From: an uncultured bacterium
GTDB taxonomy: Bacteria > Patescibacteria > Microgenomatia > Levybacterales > UBA12049
Reading direction: 5' to 3'
NCBI GenBank assembly: GCA_946885425.1
Contig: CAMPGJ010000078.1
Location: 1 to 5,470, forward strand
DNA: 5,470 bases
Made by a program: the position numbers and the translations under genes. Shown here piece by piece: positions 4,902 through 5,470 of this stretch. Under the pieces are notes generated by a model. That model ran no database searches. It saw only the letters and a program-made list of their open reading frames with translations, and was not told where the DNA came from. The stretch's first letter is position 1; each line of letters starts with the position of its first letter.

Positions 4902-4970
4902 TAAATTTTAATTTTTAACATTTAGACCTTGCCTGCCGGCAGGCTGGTTTCATTTCAAATTAAAAATTTA
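4902..4970. repeat. GC-rich palindrome with AT-rich inverted flanks
   Basis: A perfect 14-bp palindrome GCCTGCCGGCAGGC (4931-4944) sits between AT-rich segments (4902-4917 and 4957-4970) that are near reverse complements of each other. It ends 3 nt before the Nudix start codon. CCTGCCGGCAGG-type palindromes are, from memory, frequent in Patescibacteria. Confidence 0.6.
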
Positions 4971-4973
4971 CAT

Positions 4974-5470
4974 ATGAACCCTACCATCGCTTTCAAACAT
5001 TGCTTACTCTGCGGTAATTCACTCAAAGTCGAAGGCCCTCGCCTCCTGATATGTTCCAGCTGTGGCCATCATCATTATATCAATCCGGCACCATGCAACG
5101 GCGTCATTATAGAAAATGAACAAGGAGAAATCCTACTTGTCAAAAGGAAAATTGATCCCAAAAAAGGGTATTGGGATTTTCCTGGAGGATTTATTGATCC
5201 TGATGAAGATCTGGAACAATCTGCAAAAAGAGAAATTCTTGAAGAGCTTAATGTTGAGATTGAAGTAAAATCGATAATTGGAACATATAGTGATCTGTAT
5301 GTTTACCAAGGAGTTGAAATCCCCACAATTGGTTTTGTAGTCTCCGCACGAATAACAAAAGGTAACCCCACCCCCTCAGACGACATCTCCAGCTACCAAT
5401 ATTTTCCAAAGAATGAAGTCCTCAATCTCCCCCTAGCATTCAAAAGTGTGAAAGAAGGACTCTCCGATTA
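4974..5470 (+). CDS. Nudix hydrolase with N-terminal zinc ribbon (3' end at window edge)
   Basis: Partial gene running off the right edge: 165 codons plus the bases TA, which could be the start of a stop codon. Residues 10-30 form a zinc ribbon (CLLC at 10-13, CSSCG at 27-31), as in NudC-like and related Nudix proteins. The Nudix box G-x5-E-x7-REUxEE-x-G-U is clear: Gly72, Glu78, Arg86-Glu87, Glu90-Glu91, with Asn93 replacing the usual second Gly. The preceding GYWDFPGG at 65-72 is typical. The enzyme should hydrolyse a nucleoside diphosphate linked to another group, with Mg2+; the substrate cannot be assigned (NADH, ADP-ribose or others). It starts at ATG 4974 with no Shine-Dalgarno; the upstream AT-rich sequence offers only a poor -10 (TAAAAA, 4961-4966), so its promoter is unresolved. 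It lies 156 nt after the tRNA-binding gene on the same strand, separated from it by two palindromic elements. Confidence 0.9.
   Translation, partial: MNPTIAFKHCLLCGNSLKVEGPRLLICSSCGHHHYINPAPCNGVIIENEQGEILLVKRKIDPKKGYWDFPGGFIDPDEDLEQSAKREILEELNVEIEVKSIIGTYSDLYVYQGVEIPTIGFVVSARITKGNPTPSDDISSYQYFPKNEVLNLPLAFKSVKEGLSD

Noticed and set aside
4876..4917. Intrinsic terminator after the tRNA-binding gene
   Set aside because: The hairpin is sound, but the T-rich stretch begins several nt later and is interrupted; more likely part of a repeat.

Overview
The window reads as part of a small-genome bacterial chromosome, most likely from the Candidate Phyla Radiation (Patescibacteria). The reasons are a MurE ligase that lacks most of its N-terminal UMP-binding domain, a stand-alone ~110-residue tRNA-binding (MetRS-beta type) protein, genes with little or no Shine-Dalgarno sequence, moderate-to-low GC, and an unusual density of short interspersed repeats. 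The lineage is inference; there is no rRNA or other phylogenetic marker here. All five complete genes read through under the standard code.

Positions 54-4334 (minus strand) hold four co-directional genes in transcription order: a multi-pass DUF457/YdjM-like membrane protein (4334-3756), murE (3704-2391), pgeF (2301-1540) and murC (1466-54). Three act on the same pathway. MurC adds the first amino acid to UDP-MurNAc, PgeF is the editing factor that keeps non-alanine residues out of that first position, and MurE adds the third residue. murD, murF and murG are not in the window.

Positions 4335-4487 form a divergent intergenic region filled by a 111-bp inverted-repeat element and two outward promoters whose -10 boxes lie only 6-7 nt before the start codons, which predicts leaderless mRNAs. 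To the right, on the plus strand, are the tRNA-binding protein (4488-4817) and a zinc-ribbon Nudix hydrolase (4974 to the window edge). Between them are a 78-bp double-hairpin element and a GC-rich palindrome with AT-rich flanks.

The most striking property is the repeats. At least eight different short repeat types occur in 5.5 kb: 7-mer tandems, an 8-mer array that flips orientation, and several palindromic elements. One lies within 5 nt of the stop codon of every complete gene. Three more sit inside reading frames: one in pgeF, and two different ones side by side in murE. There they appear to have added about 12-25 residues in frame without destroying conserved motifs. Repeats also create spurious N-terminal extensions of murC and pgeF and may supply -35 boxes for two promoters.
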